From NCBI GenBank assembly GCA_020446945.1, contig JAGRDS010000002.1, positions 254,530 through 318,529 of the forward strand: a DNA stretch of 64,000 nt. The letters are read 5' to 3'. This document shows positions 1-7,923 of the stretch, in pieces. The notes under the pieces are model-generated. The model was not told the origin of the DNA, ran no database searches, and saw nothing but the letters and a program-made list of their open reading frames with translations. Position 1 is the stretch's first letter; every line of letters starts with the position of its first letter. A program made the translations under genes and the position numbers. Origin of the DNA: Parvularculaceae bacterium. GTDB lineage: Bacteria > Pseudomonadota > Alphaproteobacteria > Caulobacterales > Parvularculaceae.

Positions 1-514
1 CCTTGGTGAGCGTCGTGCCCTTGCGGAGCGAAAGAAGCTCCAGCATCTGGTATTCCTTACCCGTCAGGTGAACGCGCTGGCCGGCGACTTCGACCGTCTT
101 GGCGTCGAGATTGACGGTAAGATTGCCCGTCGTGATAACTGACTGGGAATGTCCCTTGGAACGGCGTACGATCGCGTGAATGCGCGCGACAAGCTCGTCC
201 TTGTGGAAAGGCTTCGTCATATAGTCGTCAGCACCGAAGCCGAGACCGCGAACTTTCGTTTCGATATCGCCTTGACCGGTCAGGATCAGGATCGGCGTGT
301 TGACCTTGGCGACGCGCAAGGATTTGAGCACGTCGAAGCCGGTCATATCCGGAAGGTTAAGGTCAAGAAGGATGATGTCGTAGTCATAGACCTTGCCGAG
401 ATCGACGCCTTCTTCCCCCAGATCGGTCGTGTAGACGTTGAAGCCGTCTGATTTCAGCATCAGTTCGATGCTTTGTGCGGTGGCGCCGTCATCTTCAATC
501 AGCAAAACCCGCAT
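1..514 (-). CDS. ctrA: Cell-cycle response regulator CtrA (partial, C-terminus outside window)
   Basis: Master OmpR/PhoB-class response regulator that, when phosphorylated, activates or represses cell-cycle, flagellar and division genes at TTAA-N7-TTAA boxes. The minus strand reads from ATG at 514 into the window edge, 171 residues. A complete receiver domain is visible: acidic pair Asp8-Asp9, phospho-acceptor Asp51 in LLDLNLPDM, conserved Thr in LTGQG and Lys in MTKPF. The start of the winged-helix output domain follows ([13 protein letters not shown]) before the edge. Asp51 numbering and the short spacing between domains match CtrA rather than PhoB or OmpR. The gene is divergent from fliI, and a candidate target box lies before ftsZ in this same window. 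Confidence 0.95.
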   Translation of the reverse strand, partial: MRVLLIEDDGATAQSIELMLKSDGFNVYTTDLGEEGVDLGKVYDYDIILLDLNLPDMTGFDVLKSLRVAKVNTPILILTGQGDIETKVRGLGFGADDYMTKPFHKDELVARIHAIVRRSKGHSQSVITTGNLTVNLDAKTVEVAGQRVHLTGKEYQMLELLSLRKGTTLTK

Positions 515-850
515 TGCCCGCTCTCCTTTGTCGCGCTCCGCCCCTGACGACAAGCGCATTTTTTGATTTGCCTTAACCAGATTTAGGTTGATTTGCTTTC
601 ATAAAGGTTAACGCGGCGCGTCGAATGCGCGCAGCTTTCACGCTCGTGTTAAGCCGCAGACAAGGTTTGTTACCCGCCGAGCGCGCAAATCCCTTGAAAT
701 CGAGGGGTCTGTTAATCGCAGACGGCTTGTCGCCCGGTTAGGATGATTCACGAGTTTACGCGAGCTTAAATGCCTGCGCGTTAAGGTCCGGCCCGAAATT
801 CAGCGGACGCGGCGGCCGGCGGGACCGGCCCTGTCCGAGATGTAGGTGCG
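515..850. promoter_or_regulatory. Divergent ctrA / fliI intergenic region
   Basis: This 336-bp gap carries no credible ORF. It is more AT-rich than the flanking genes on the ctrA side and contains several TTAA/TTAACC half-sites (near 573, 608, 649, 767 and 781), but none is paired at the exact TTAA-N7-TTAA spacing. One GATTC (a GANTC site) lies at 745-749, about 230 bp upstream of the ctrA start. In Caulobacter, ctrA has two promoters, one of them controlled by GANTC methylation; whether this site plays that role is inference. Confidence 0.4.
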
Positions 851-2200
851 ATGGGCGAGCCGGCTCTTCAACAAATGCAAAACGTGCGCAATCTCGTCCG
901 CCGCAACGGCCCGACGTCGGCCTGCGGCGCCGTGGATAGCGTGAGCGATCTTGCGATCAAGATCGAGGACCGGCTCGGCGCCTTGGAAGTCGGCACTCGT
1001 GTCGCCATCGAAACCGATGCGGCCGACCTCATCGCCGAAGTCGTCGGGGTCAGCCGCGGTTCGGCGACGTGCCTTCCCTTCGGCGGGGTCGAGGGGGTGC
1101 GCCGCGGCGCGCGCGTCGCGTTCCAGTCCGGCGCCTCGGCTGTGCGCACCTCGCGCGCCTGGCTCGGGCGCGTCGTCGATGCGCTCGGACGTCCCGTAGA
1201 CGGCAAGGGGCCGATCGCGCCCGGCGGCCAGCCGCGCGATCTTCGCGCCGCGCCCCCGCCGGCCGCGCTTCGCGAAAGGCTGGGCGGGCCGGTCGGATTC
1301 GGCGTCCGCGCGCTCGATATTTTCTGCCCCTCGCGGGTCGGTCAGCGCCTCGGCGTTTTTTCAGGCTCCGGCGTCGGCAAATCGATGCTGTTGTCGATGA
1401 TCGCGCGCAACGCCGACTGCGATATTTCCATCATCGCGCTGATCGGCGAACGCGGGCGCGAGGTGCGAGAATTCATCGAAGACAATCTTGGTCCGGACGG
1501 TCTCGCCCGTTCGGTCGTTATCGTTGCGACATCGGACGAGCCGGCGATGATGCGGCGGGAGGCGGCGTTCCTCGCCCTTACCATCGGCGAATATTTCAGG
1601 GACGAGGGATGTCATGTCCTTTGCCTGATGGATTCCCTGACGCGCGTCGCCGCCGCGCAGCGCGAGATCGGCCTCGCCGCCGGCGAGCCGCCGACGGCGA
1701 AAGGATATACGCCTTCCGTTTTTTCGCTGCTGCCGAAGCTGCTTGAACGCGCCGGATCGGGCGGGCCTGGCGCCGGCGCCGTCACCGGCGTTTTCACCGT
1801 ACTGGTAGAAGGCGACGATCACGACGAGCCGATTGCAGACGCGGCGCGCGCCATACTTGACGGGCATGTCGTGCTTGACCGGAAAATCGCCGAGCGCGGG
1901 CGCTTTCCGGCGGTGGATATTCTAAAAAGCGTATCGCGCACCGCGAATTTCGACACGCAAAGCCGCGAGCGCGATCTGTCGCGGCGTGCGCGCGCGCTCG
2001 CTTCGATCTACGACGATATGAGCGAAATCGTGCGCATCGGCGCCTATCAGGCCGGCTCGAATTTCGAGCTTGACCGCGCAATCGGTTTTAACGGCGAGCT
2101 TGAGAAATTCCTTTCGCAGGAGCTTGACGAATTCACCGCGCCGGCGGACGCATTCGCGGCGCTTGAAACCATCCTTAAAAAACATGAAGCGGAGACGTGA
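851..2200 (+). CDS. fliI: Flagellum-specific ATPase FliI
   Basis: Hexameric cytoplasmic ATPase of the flagellar type III export apparatus, related to F1-ATPase beta subunits; it helps unfold and deliver export substrates. The 449-residue protein has an N-terminal beta-barrel region, Walker A GSGVGKS at residues 172-178, the IALIGERGREV segment, Walker B at CLMDSLTR, and a C-terminal ATPase-family region. Length is normal for FliI. Its stop codon overlaps the fliJ start (TGATG), so the two are coupled. No other flagellar structural genes are present, so the rest of the flagellar regulon is elsewhere. It is distinguished from F1/V1 subunits by the FGVRALDIFCPSRVGQRLG segment. Confidence 0.95.
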   Translation: MGEPALQQMQNVRNLVRRNGPTSACGAVDSVSDLAIKIEDRLGALEVGTRVAIETDAADLIAEVVGVSRGSATCLPFGGVEGVRRGARVAFQSGASAVRTSRAWLGRVVDALGRPVDGKGPIAPGGQPRDLRAAPPPAALRERLGGPVGFGVRALDIFCPSRVGQRLGVFSGSGVGKSMLLSMIARNADCDISIIALIGERGREVREFIEDNLGPDGLARSVVIVATSDEPAMMRREAAFLALTIGEYFRDEGCHVLCLMDSLTRVAAAQREIGLAAGEPPTAKGYTPSVFSLLPKLLERAGSGGPGAGAVTGVFTVLVEGDDHDEPIADAARAILDGHVVLDRKIAERGRFPAVDILKSVSRTANFDTQSRERDLSRRARALASIYDDMSEIVRIGAYQAGSNFELDRAIGFNGELEKFLSQELDEFTAPADAFAALETILKKHEAET

Positions 2201-2643
2201 TGTCGGACGGCGGTCGCGAAGCGAAGGCGTTGGCGAAACTGATCAAGGTGGCGGTCTCGAAAACGGATGAATTCAGCGCGCGTCTTGAAACCTTGCGCGG
2301 GGCGCTCGCGTCCAACGAGACGGCGCTGAACATGCTGAGCGAAAATATTCTTGAAGAGGCGAACGCGACCAAAGCGGCCGAAACAGTCGGCTTCGTCCAG
2401 CTTGCCGGCTATCTTCAGGGCGCCGAGCAAAAGCGAGCAGCCTTGCAAGAGACGCGCGCGCAACTGATCGGTCAGGCGCAGGCGGCCGAAACGGACCTGA
2501 AAGCCGCCTGGGCCGAACTCAAAAAACTGGAGCATCTGGCCGAGCGCGCCGTCCGCTCGCAGGAGCGCCGCCGCCTGCGCCTTGAAAACGCGGAAAACGA
2601 CGATCTCGCCCGGATGAGCGCCGCGGCCCGCAATCGCCGTTAA
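2200..2643 (+). CDS. fliJ: FliJ-like flagellar export chaperone/stalk protein
   Basis: Small, charged, almost entirely helical protein (147 residues from ATG 2200) consistent with FliJ, the coiled-coil stalk that links the FliI hexamer to FlhA in the export gate. Sequence identity in FliJ is always low, so the call rests on length, on the long coiled-coil pattern with many Glu, Lys, Ala and Leu, and on position directly after fliI with a one-base stop/start overlap. A GTG one codon upstream is possible, but the ATG is preferred. No signal peptide or membrane segment is seen. Confidence 0.75.
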   Translation: MSDGGREAKALAKLIKVAVSKTDEFSARLETLRGALASNETALNMLSENILEEANATKAAETVGFVQLAGYLQGAEQKRAALQETRAQLIGQAQAAETDLKAAWAELKKLEHLAERAVRSQERRRLRLENAENDDLARMSAAARNRR

Positions 2644-2748
2644 GCAAAAATCAACCTTTTCCTTCGGGGTTGAGAAAAGGCGGTTCGCGCCCGCCGTTTC
2701 ATATCCGGAATCACCGGCGATTTTTCGGGCTTATTCGTCACTTCTCGT

Positions 2749-2777
2749 TTGACGCTTGGCATTTCGTCGTGTTATCC
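2749..2777 (+). promoter_or_regulatory. Candidate sigma-70-type promoter of the dcw cluster
   Basis: TTGACG at 2749-2754 is separated by 17 bp from TTATCC at 2772-2777, placing a transcription start near 2784. It lies about 85 bp before the mraZ start and is the only good -35/-10 pair seen between fliJ and mraZ. An inverted repeat overlaps the predicted start. Confidence 0.45.
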
Positions 2778-2797
2778 CAAAATTTGTCGAATTTTGG
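2777..2797. repeat. Perfect 8-bp inverted repeat over the dcw transcription start
   Basis: CCAAAATT (2777-2784) and AATTTTGG (2790-2797) flank the 5-nt TGTCG. It is followed by a second palindromic element, GGCGCC-GAAT-GGCGCC at 2796-2811. There is no U-run, so a terminator for fliJ is less likely than an operator or a 5'-UTR hairpin. G-rich, roughly 10-bp-spaced repeats between 2838 and 2864, just before mraZ, could be the MraZ binding boxes. Confidence 0.45.
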
Positions 2798-2863
2798 CGC
2801 CGAATGGCGCCGCTGTCCCGGGCTCCTGGCGGAAGGCGCGGGCGGAGAGGGCGGAGTGCGGGC

Positions 2864-3346
2864 GTGAAATTGCGGGCGCCGGAGACCTCATTTCTCGGGT
2901 CTCACATCAACAAAATCGATGCGAAGGGGCGGGTCGCGGCGCCGGCCGATTTTCGCCGCGCGCTCGAAGGCGACGCCTTGCGCGGATTTTATTGCCTGCC
3001 ATCGCCGCGCGGCGAATTCCTGGAATGCGGCGGCGGCGACATGATCTCCTTCTTCAAGGAAATGATCGCCGAACTGCCGCCTTTCGATGACGACCGCGAG
3101 CTTCTCGAAACGCACCTGCTCGGCGCGGTGCGCCCGCTTTCCTTCGATACCGAGGGGCGCGTCGTAATTCCCGAACCATTAAGAGCGCACGCCAATCTGC
3201 TCGATCGCGTCCTGTTTCAGGGGCGCGGGGAAACCTTCTGGATCATGCCATCCGACGGGGCGCCGGCGGCGCCGGCGGGCGAACGCGCGCGCGTTCGCGC
3301 CGCGCTTCAAAAACTTCGGGCGCCGAAACCTGGAGGCGCCTCATGA
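2864..3346 (+). CDS. mraZ: Division/cell-wall cluster transcriptional regulator MraZ
   Basis: AbrB-fold DNA-binding protein that in Escherichia coli represses its own dcw operon. The core FLGSHINKIDAKGRVAAPADFRRAL begins the first SpoVT/AbrB half, and LSFDTEGRVVIPEPLRAHA is the second half; the duplicated D-x-(K/E)-GRV signature is diagnostic. The start is taken as GTG 2864 because no ATG lies close to the family start and a purine-rich GGAGAGGGCGGAG precedes it. That gives 160 residues; a longer reading from 2756 adds sequence not expected in the family. The stop overlaps the rsmH start (ATGA). Confidence 0.9.
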   Translation: MKLRAPETSFLGSHINKIDAKGRVAAPADFRRALEGDALRGFYCLPSPRGEFLECGGGDMISFFKEMIAELPPFDDDRELLETHLLGAVRPLSFDTEGRVVIPEPLRAHANLLDRVLFQGRGETFWIMPSDGAPAAPAGERARVRAALQKLRAPKPGGAS

Positions 3347-4347
3347 CGGCGAGCGGCCACGCGCCCGTTTTGCTCGACGAAGCGCTCGCCGCGCTCGCGC
3401 CGATCAATCACGGCGTTTATGTCGATGCGACATTCGGCGGCGGCGGCTATACGCGCGCTGTTCTGGGCGCTGCGAACTGCGCGGTCTACGCCTTTGACCG
3501 CGATCCGACGGCGATTGCGCGCGCGCGTGACTGGGCGGGCGCGTATGGCGGGCGGTTGACGCTCGTCAATCGGCCATTCGCAGAAATCGAAGAAGCGCTC
3601 GGGGAACTCGGCGTCGACGCCGTCAACGGCGTCGTCTTCGATCTCGGCGTTTCCTCTATGCAGCTCGACGAGGCCGAACGCGGATTTTCATTCATGCGCG
3701 AAGGGCCTTTGTCGATGCGTATGGATGGCGGCAAGCCCGACGCCGCCGATGTCGTCAACGGCGCCGACGCGCGCGACCTCGCTGCGATATTCAAGGTTTA
3801 CGGCGAAGAAAAAAAGGCCGGACGGATCGCGCGCGCAATCGTCGCCGCGCGGGCCGGGGAACCGATCACGACGACAACGCGCCTCGCCGGAATCATTTCG
3901 CAAGCATCGCCCGCAAGGCCCGGTGAGCGCATTCATCCGGCGACGCGCGTATTTCAGGCGCTGAGAATTTTCGTCAATAACGAACTCGGCCAGCTCGCGC
4001 GCGCGCTTGTTGCGGCGGAAAGGCTGCTGGCGCCCGCCGGGCGCCTCGTCGTCGTGACGTTCCACTCGCTCGAAGACCGGATCGTAAAACGTTTCCTGAC
4101 TGATCGCAGCGGCGCGGCGGCCCGGCCCTCGCGCCACGCGCCGGCGGCGCAAAGCATCGAGGCGACTTTCAAACTGCTGAACGCAAAACCGCAAACGCCG
4201 CGCGGGGAAGAAACCGACGCTAATCCGCGCGCGCGTTCTTCGAAATTACGCGCCGCCATCCGCACCGGCGCAGCCGCGTCGGATTTTGATTTCGCAAGCC
4301 TGCCACCGCGCCTTGACCCTTTAAAGTCCCTTGCAGCCTGGAGATAG
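3343..4347 (+). CDS. rsmH: 16S rRNA (cytosine-1402-N4)-methyltransferase RsmH
   Basis: AdoMet-dependent enzyme that methylates N4 of C1402 in the ribosomal P site; long known as MraW and almost always the second dcw gene. The 334-residue protein begins with GHAPVLLDEALAAL, followed by the AdoMet motif VDATFGGGGYTRAVL, the acidic motif AFDRDPTA, then FDLGVSSMQLDEAERGFSF and HPATRVFQALRIFVNNEL, all family signatures. It overlaps mraZ by 4 bp and is followed 6 bp later by ftsL. Confidence 0.97.
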   Translation: MTASGHAPVLLDEALAALAPINHGVYVDATFGGGGYTRAVLGAANCAVYAFDRDPTAIARARDWAGAYGGRLTLVNRPFAEIEEALGELGVDAVNGVVFDLGVSSMQLDEAERGFSFMREGPLSMRMDGGKPDAADVVNGADARDLAAIFKVYGEEKKAGRIARAIVAARAGEPITTTTRLAGIISQASPARPGERIHPATRVFQALRIFVNNELGQLARALVAAERLLAPAGRLVVVTFHSLEDRIVKRFLTDRSGAAARPSRHAPAAQSIEATFKLLNAKPQTPRGEETDANPRARSSKLRAAIRTGAAASDFDFASLPPRLDPLKSLAAWR

Positions 4348-4353
4348 GACTCT

Positions 4354-4737
4354 ATGCGCCTCACATTGATCCTGTTGTGCTTTATCCTCGCAGCCGCTGC
4401 TGCGGGCCGATACAAGGCGGAAGCGGCGGTGCGCGAAACGCGCGCGGAATTGAAACGGCTGGATCGCGCCAAACAAAGCGAACTGTCCTCGATACAGGCG
4501 TTGCGCGTGGAAGTCGCGTATCTTGAAAACCCGGAGCGGCTCTCCGAAATCGCCAGGAACTTGACCGATCTCGAACCGCTTTCCGGCGCGCAATTAATGA
4601 CAGCCGACGATTTCGAAATCGCATTCGGACAGGGCGCCAGGGACGAAGACGAGGAAAAGCGGGCGGGCGAGCCTACAACGCCTGTAGATGTCGCAGAACT
4701 CGGTGCGGCGGATCCGGGCGCTCTTGGCGCGCGTTGA
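4354..4737 (+). CDS. ftsL: Cell division protein FtsL
   Basis: Small bitopic protein of the FtsQLB complex that activates FtsWI septal peptidoglycan synthesis. The 127-residue protein has a very short cytoplasmic start, one membrane helix (about residues 3-20, LTLILLCFILAAAAAG) and then a periplasmic coiled coil (residues about 22-60) with the typical leucine-rich heptads, followed by the YLENPERLSEIARNLTDLEPL region found in alphaproteobacterial FtsL. The acidic tail is low-complexity. Family identity is low, so position between rsmH and ftsI is an important part of the call. Confidence 0.85.
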   Translation: MRLTLILLCFILAAAAAGRYKAEAAVRETRAELKRLDRAKQSELSSIQALRVEVAYLENPERLSEIARNLTDLEPLSGAQLMTADDFEIAFGQGARDEDEEKRAGEPTTPVDVAELGAADPGALGAR

Positions 4738-4744
4738 ACGAAAG

Positions 4745-6499
4745 ATGCTGAAAAAACGCAGAAAAAACAAAGCCCGCCTGACGGTCGTCGAGGAATGCAC
4801 GCCGTCGGGCGCCGCCTCGCCCGACCGCATCGCCGCGCGAAGCCGTCGTTCGCGCACGCTTTCCGTTTCGCGCCGGCGCATCTCCATGGGCGCGGTCGCG
4901 TTTTCTCTCGCATTCGCATTTCTCGGCGTCAGGCTCGGCGTCGTATCCTTAAGTCCGGCCTCGGCGCAGGGCGCGCCCGCCCTCGCGCAGGGCGATGATC
5001 CGGACCGCAAGGAAATCGTCGATCGCAACGGGCTTCTGCTGGCCGTCAACCTGCCGGTGCGCGCGCTTGAAATCGCGGGCCGCGAAGTCTGGAGCCCGCG
5101 AGAGACGGCGAATGCGGTCGCAACGGTCTTTCCGAATATCGACACGGACGATCTTGAGCGGAAACTCGCCGACGGGCGTTATGTCGAAATCCGCGAACGC
5201 CTGACGCCTGCGCAGGAAGAAGCCGTTTTCGCACTCGGCCTTACCGGCGTCAGATTTTCTCCGCGTACGAAGCGGTTTTATCCGCAGGGGGAAACCGCCG
5301 CGCATGTGATCGGCCACACAGAACCCGGAAAGGGCGGCGTGATGGGGCTGGAGCGCGTGCTCGACGAACGCCGCGCGCGCGGCCCGCTCGTCGCCGCGCT
5401 GGATGCGCGCGCCCAGCAGATCGTCGAGCAGGAGCTTTCCGCATCGCTCGCGAAATTTCATGCGAAAGCCGCGATGGCCGCCGTCATGAACGTCCAGACC
5501 GGCGAAGTGATTGCGCTGGCGAGCCTTCCGACCTTCGATCCGAATGAGCCGGGCGCCTCGCCGGCCGATTTTCGCCGAAATCGCGCCGTTTATGATCGCT
5601 ATGAGCTTGGTTCCGCCTTCAAGCTTTTTACGGCGGCGGCGGCGCTGGAAACCGGCGTCGCCACGGAGAATTCAACCTATGACGCGCGCGGCGGGTACAA
5701 GGTTGCGGACAAAACTATCCGCGACTTCCATGGCGAAAACCGGATTCTGACATTGTCGGAAGTTGTGCAATATTCGTCCAATATCGGCGCGGCGCGCATG
5801 GCGGGGGATCTCGGCCCCGAGCGCCAGGAGGACGCGCTGAGGAAGTTCGGCCTTCTCGATGCGCTGCCGATCGAACTGGCGGAAAGACGCGCGCCGGAGC
5901 TTCCGCGCAAATGGGGTCCGGTCGAATGCGCGACGATTTCGTACGGACACGGAATTTCCGTGACGCCGCTCCATTTGCTCGCCGCCGTCTCCAGTATCGT
6001 AAATGGCGGCGTCTGGCGCGCGCCGGAGTTTGTGAAAGTTAACGCGCCGCAAAAGGGCGTGCGCGTAATATCGGAATCGACAAGCGCTATCATGCGCCGC
6101 GTCATGCGGCGGGTCATCATGGACGGAACCGCCTCATACGCCGATGTCGACGGCTACTACATAATCGGAAAGACGGCGACCGCCGACAAACCCTCGCATG
6201 GCGGATACAATCGTAATGCGCGCATTTCGACCTTCGTCGGCGCTTTTCCAGGCTACGCGCCGCGTTATGCAGTGCTTGTGACGCTTGACGAACCGCAGGC
6301 GGTTCCCGGCACGTATGGCTATGCAACCGCGGGCTGGAACGCCGCGCCGACATTTTCCGCCATCACGCGCCGGCTGGCGCCCTTGCTCGGCGTGATGCCG
6401 ATCGACGAGGCGAGCGCGCTGGCGGCGTTCGAAACGGGCGACGCGCCATCGTCGCGCCGCGCCGCGCTTGTCCAGGCCGAAGCGGAGGGCGCGCCGTGA
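4745..6499 (+). CDS. ftsI: Septal peptidoglycan transpeptidase FtsI (PBP3)
   Basis: Class B penicillin-binding protein that cross-links septal peptidoglycan with FtsW. From ATG 4745 it has 584 residues: a basic cytoplasmic tail, one membrane helix (AVAFSLAFAFLGVRLGVVSL), a dimerisation domain containing GHTEPGKGGVMGLERVLD, and the transpeptidase domain with catalytic Ser290 in SAFK and S344-S345-N346. The third motif reads K476-T477-A478 (KTA) where KTG is expected. The reading frame is open from ATG 4688, but that start would overlap ftsL by 50 bp; 4745 lies 8 bp after the ftsL stop and is preferred. The stop overlaps the murE start. Confidence 0.95.
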   Translation: MLKKRRKNKARLTVVEECTPSGAASPDRIAARSRRSRTLSVSRRRISMGAVAFSLAFAFLGVRLGVVSLSPASAQGAPALAQGDDPDRKEIVDRNGLLLAVNLPVRALEIAGREVWSPRETANAVATVFPNIDTDDLERKLADGRYVEIRERLTPAQEEAVFALGLTGVRFSPRTKRFYPQGETAAHVIGHTEPGKGGVMGLERVLDERRARGPLVAALDARAQQIVEQELSASLAKFHAKAAMAAVMNVQTGEVIALASLPTFDPNEPGASPADFRRNRAVYDRYELGSAFKLFTAAAALETGVATENSTYDARGGYKVADKTIRDFHGENRILTLSEVVQYSSNIGAARMAGDLGPERQEDALRKFGLLDALPIELAERRAPELPRKWGPVECATISYGHGISVTPLHLLAAVSSIVNGGVWRAPEFVKVNAPQKGVRVISESTSAIMRRVMRRVIMDGTASYADVDGYYIIGKTATADKPSHGGYNRNARISTFVGAFPGYAPRYAVLVTLDEPQAVPGTYGYATAGWNAAPTFSAITRRLAPLLGVMPIDEASALAAFETGDAPSSRRAALVQAEAEGAP

Positions 6500-7923
6500 A
6501 GTTGTCGGCGCTCGCCGCGACGCCATGCGAGCCCGATCCTGAAATAAAAGGGATCACGGCTGACAGCCGCGCAGTAGGCGAGGGATTTCTCTTTGCGGCG
6601 ATTGCGGGAACGCTTAGCGACGGCGCGACATATATTCCGCAAGCCGAAGAAGCGGGCGCGGCGGCGATTCTCGCCCGCCCGGGCGTTAAAACGCGCCTTC
6701 CGCTGATCGCAGACATCGAGCCGCGGCGGCGCCTTTCGGAAATGGCGTCGCGGTTTTTTCCGCGCCAGCCGCGCCTGATCGCCGGCGTCACCGGCACGAA
6801 CGGCAAAACGTCGAGTGCGGTTTTTACGCGCGCGCTTTGGGAAATGCTCGGCGAAAACGCCGGCTTCATCGGCACGCTCGGCGCGAAATCGACGAACTTC
6901 GAAAAACAACTCATTCACACGACGCCGGACCCTGTCACGCTGCACGAAACGCTTGATGCGATGGCGGCGTCGGGCGCGGAGTTTTTATGCATGGAGGCGT
7001 CAAGTCACGCGCTGGCGCAACATCGCGCCGATGCGGTCAGGTTTTCCATCGCGGCGTTCACCAATATCACGCAGGACCATCTCGACTATCATTCAGGTTT
7101 TGACGAGTATTTCCGCGCAAAGCTGAAACTCTTTCTTGAAATAGTCCCCGATGATGCGACGGCCGTCGTCAATATGGACGGCGCCGGCGCCGACGAGGTT
7201 GCGCGCGCGTCCAAAACGCGCGGTCTAAGGCTCGTTTCGACCGGCCGGCGCGGGGAAACGATCCGCATCACCTCCGTCGGCGCGCGCCCCTTTGGCCTTG
7301 ACGTGCAAGTTGAATGCGAGGGGAAAACCTGCTCGCTCACCCTGCCGCTGATCGGCGCGTTTCAGGCGGAAAACGCGCTTCTTGCGGCCGGGATCGTCGT
7401 GGCGGGCGGTGAACCGGCCGCGCGCGTGCTGCCGTTGCTGGAAAAGTTGCCCGGCGTGCCGGGGCGCATGCAGCATGCAGCCGATGTCGGCGGCGCCGGC
7501 GTTTATGTCGATTATGCGCATACGCCTGATGCGATCGCGACAGCGCTGGCGGCGATCCGGCCGCACGCCGAAGGCCGGGTTATCGCGATCATCGGCGCCG
7601 GCGGCGATCGCGATCGCGGCAAGCGGGCCCTGATGGGCGCGGCGGCGCAGGCGGGCGCCGATCATGTCATCGTGACCGACGATAATCCGCGCACGGAAGA
7701 CCCGCGCGCCATAAGGCGCGATATTCTGTCGGGCTGTCCGGGTGCGCAGGAAATCGGCGATCGCGGCGAGGCTGTGGCGGCGGCGGTCGCGATGCTGAAA
7801 AAAGGGGATGTCCTGCTTATCGCCGGCAAGGGACATGAAACGGGGCAGATTGTGGGAAAGGATATCCTGCCGTTCGACGACGTTGACGTCGCTCGAAGGG
7901 CGGCGAGGGAGGTCGGGAGATGA
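6496..7923 (+). CDS. murE: UDP-MurNAc-L-Ala-D-Glu:meso-diaminopimelate ligase MurE
   Basis: Cytoplasmic ATP-dependent ligase adding the third residue of the peptidoglycan stem peptide. The 475-residue protein shows the Mur ligase layout: N-terminal UDP-binding domain (GITADSRAV), central ATPase with GVTGTNGKTSSAV, the FTNITQDHLDYH segment, and the C-terminal domain. The DNPRTEDP motif marks the meso-DAP-specific rather than lysine-specific enzyme, as expected for a Gram-negative cell. Starts with GTG in a 4-bp overlap with ftsI and overlaps murF by 4 bp. Confidence 0.97.
   Translation: MKLSALAATPCEPDPEIKGITADSRAVGEGFLFAAIAGTLSDGATYIPQAEEAGAAAILARPGVKTRLPLIADIEPRRRLSEMASRFFPRQPRLIAGVTGTNGKTSSAVFTRALWEMLGENAGFIGTLGAKSTNFEKQLIHTTPDPVTLHETLDAMAASGAEFLCMEASSHALAQHRADAVRFSIAAFTNITQDHLDYHSGFDEYFRAKLKLFLEIVPDDATAVVNMDGAGADEVARASKTRGLRLVSTGRRGETIRITSVGARPFGLDVQVECEGKTCSLTLPLIGAFQAENALLAAGIVVAGGEPAARVLPLLEKLPGVPGRMQHAADVGGAGVYVDYAHTPDAIATALAAIRPHAEGRVIAIIGAGGDRDRGKRALMGAAAQAGADHVIVTDDNPRTEDPRAIRRDILSGCPGAQEIGDRGEAVAAAVAMLKKGDVLLIAGKGHETGQIVGKDILPFDDVDVARRAAREVGR

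Noticed and set aside
571-620. TTAACC elements upstream of ctrA as a CtrA autoregulation site
   Set aside because: The half-sites do not pair at N7 spacing with a second TTAA; the best arrangement is TTAACC-N7-GGTTGA, which is only a loose dyad, so no site was called.
4688-4744. Upstream start for ftsI
   Set aside because: It would overlap ftsL by 50 bp and add residues not typical of the PBP3 tail, whereas ATG 4745 lies 8 bp after the ftsL stop.
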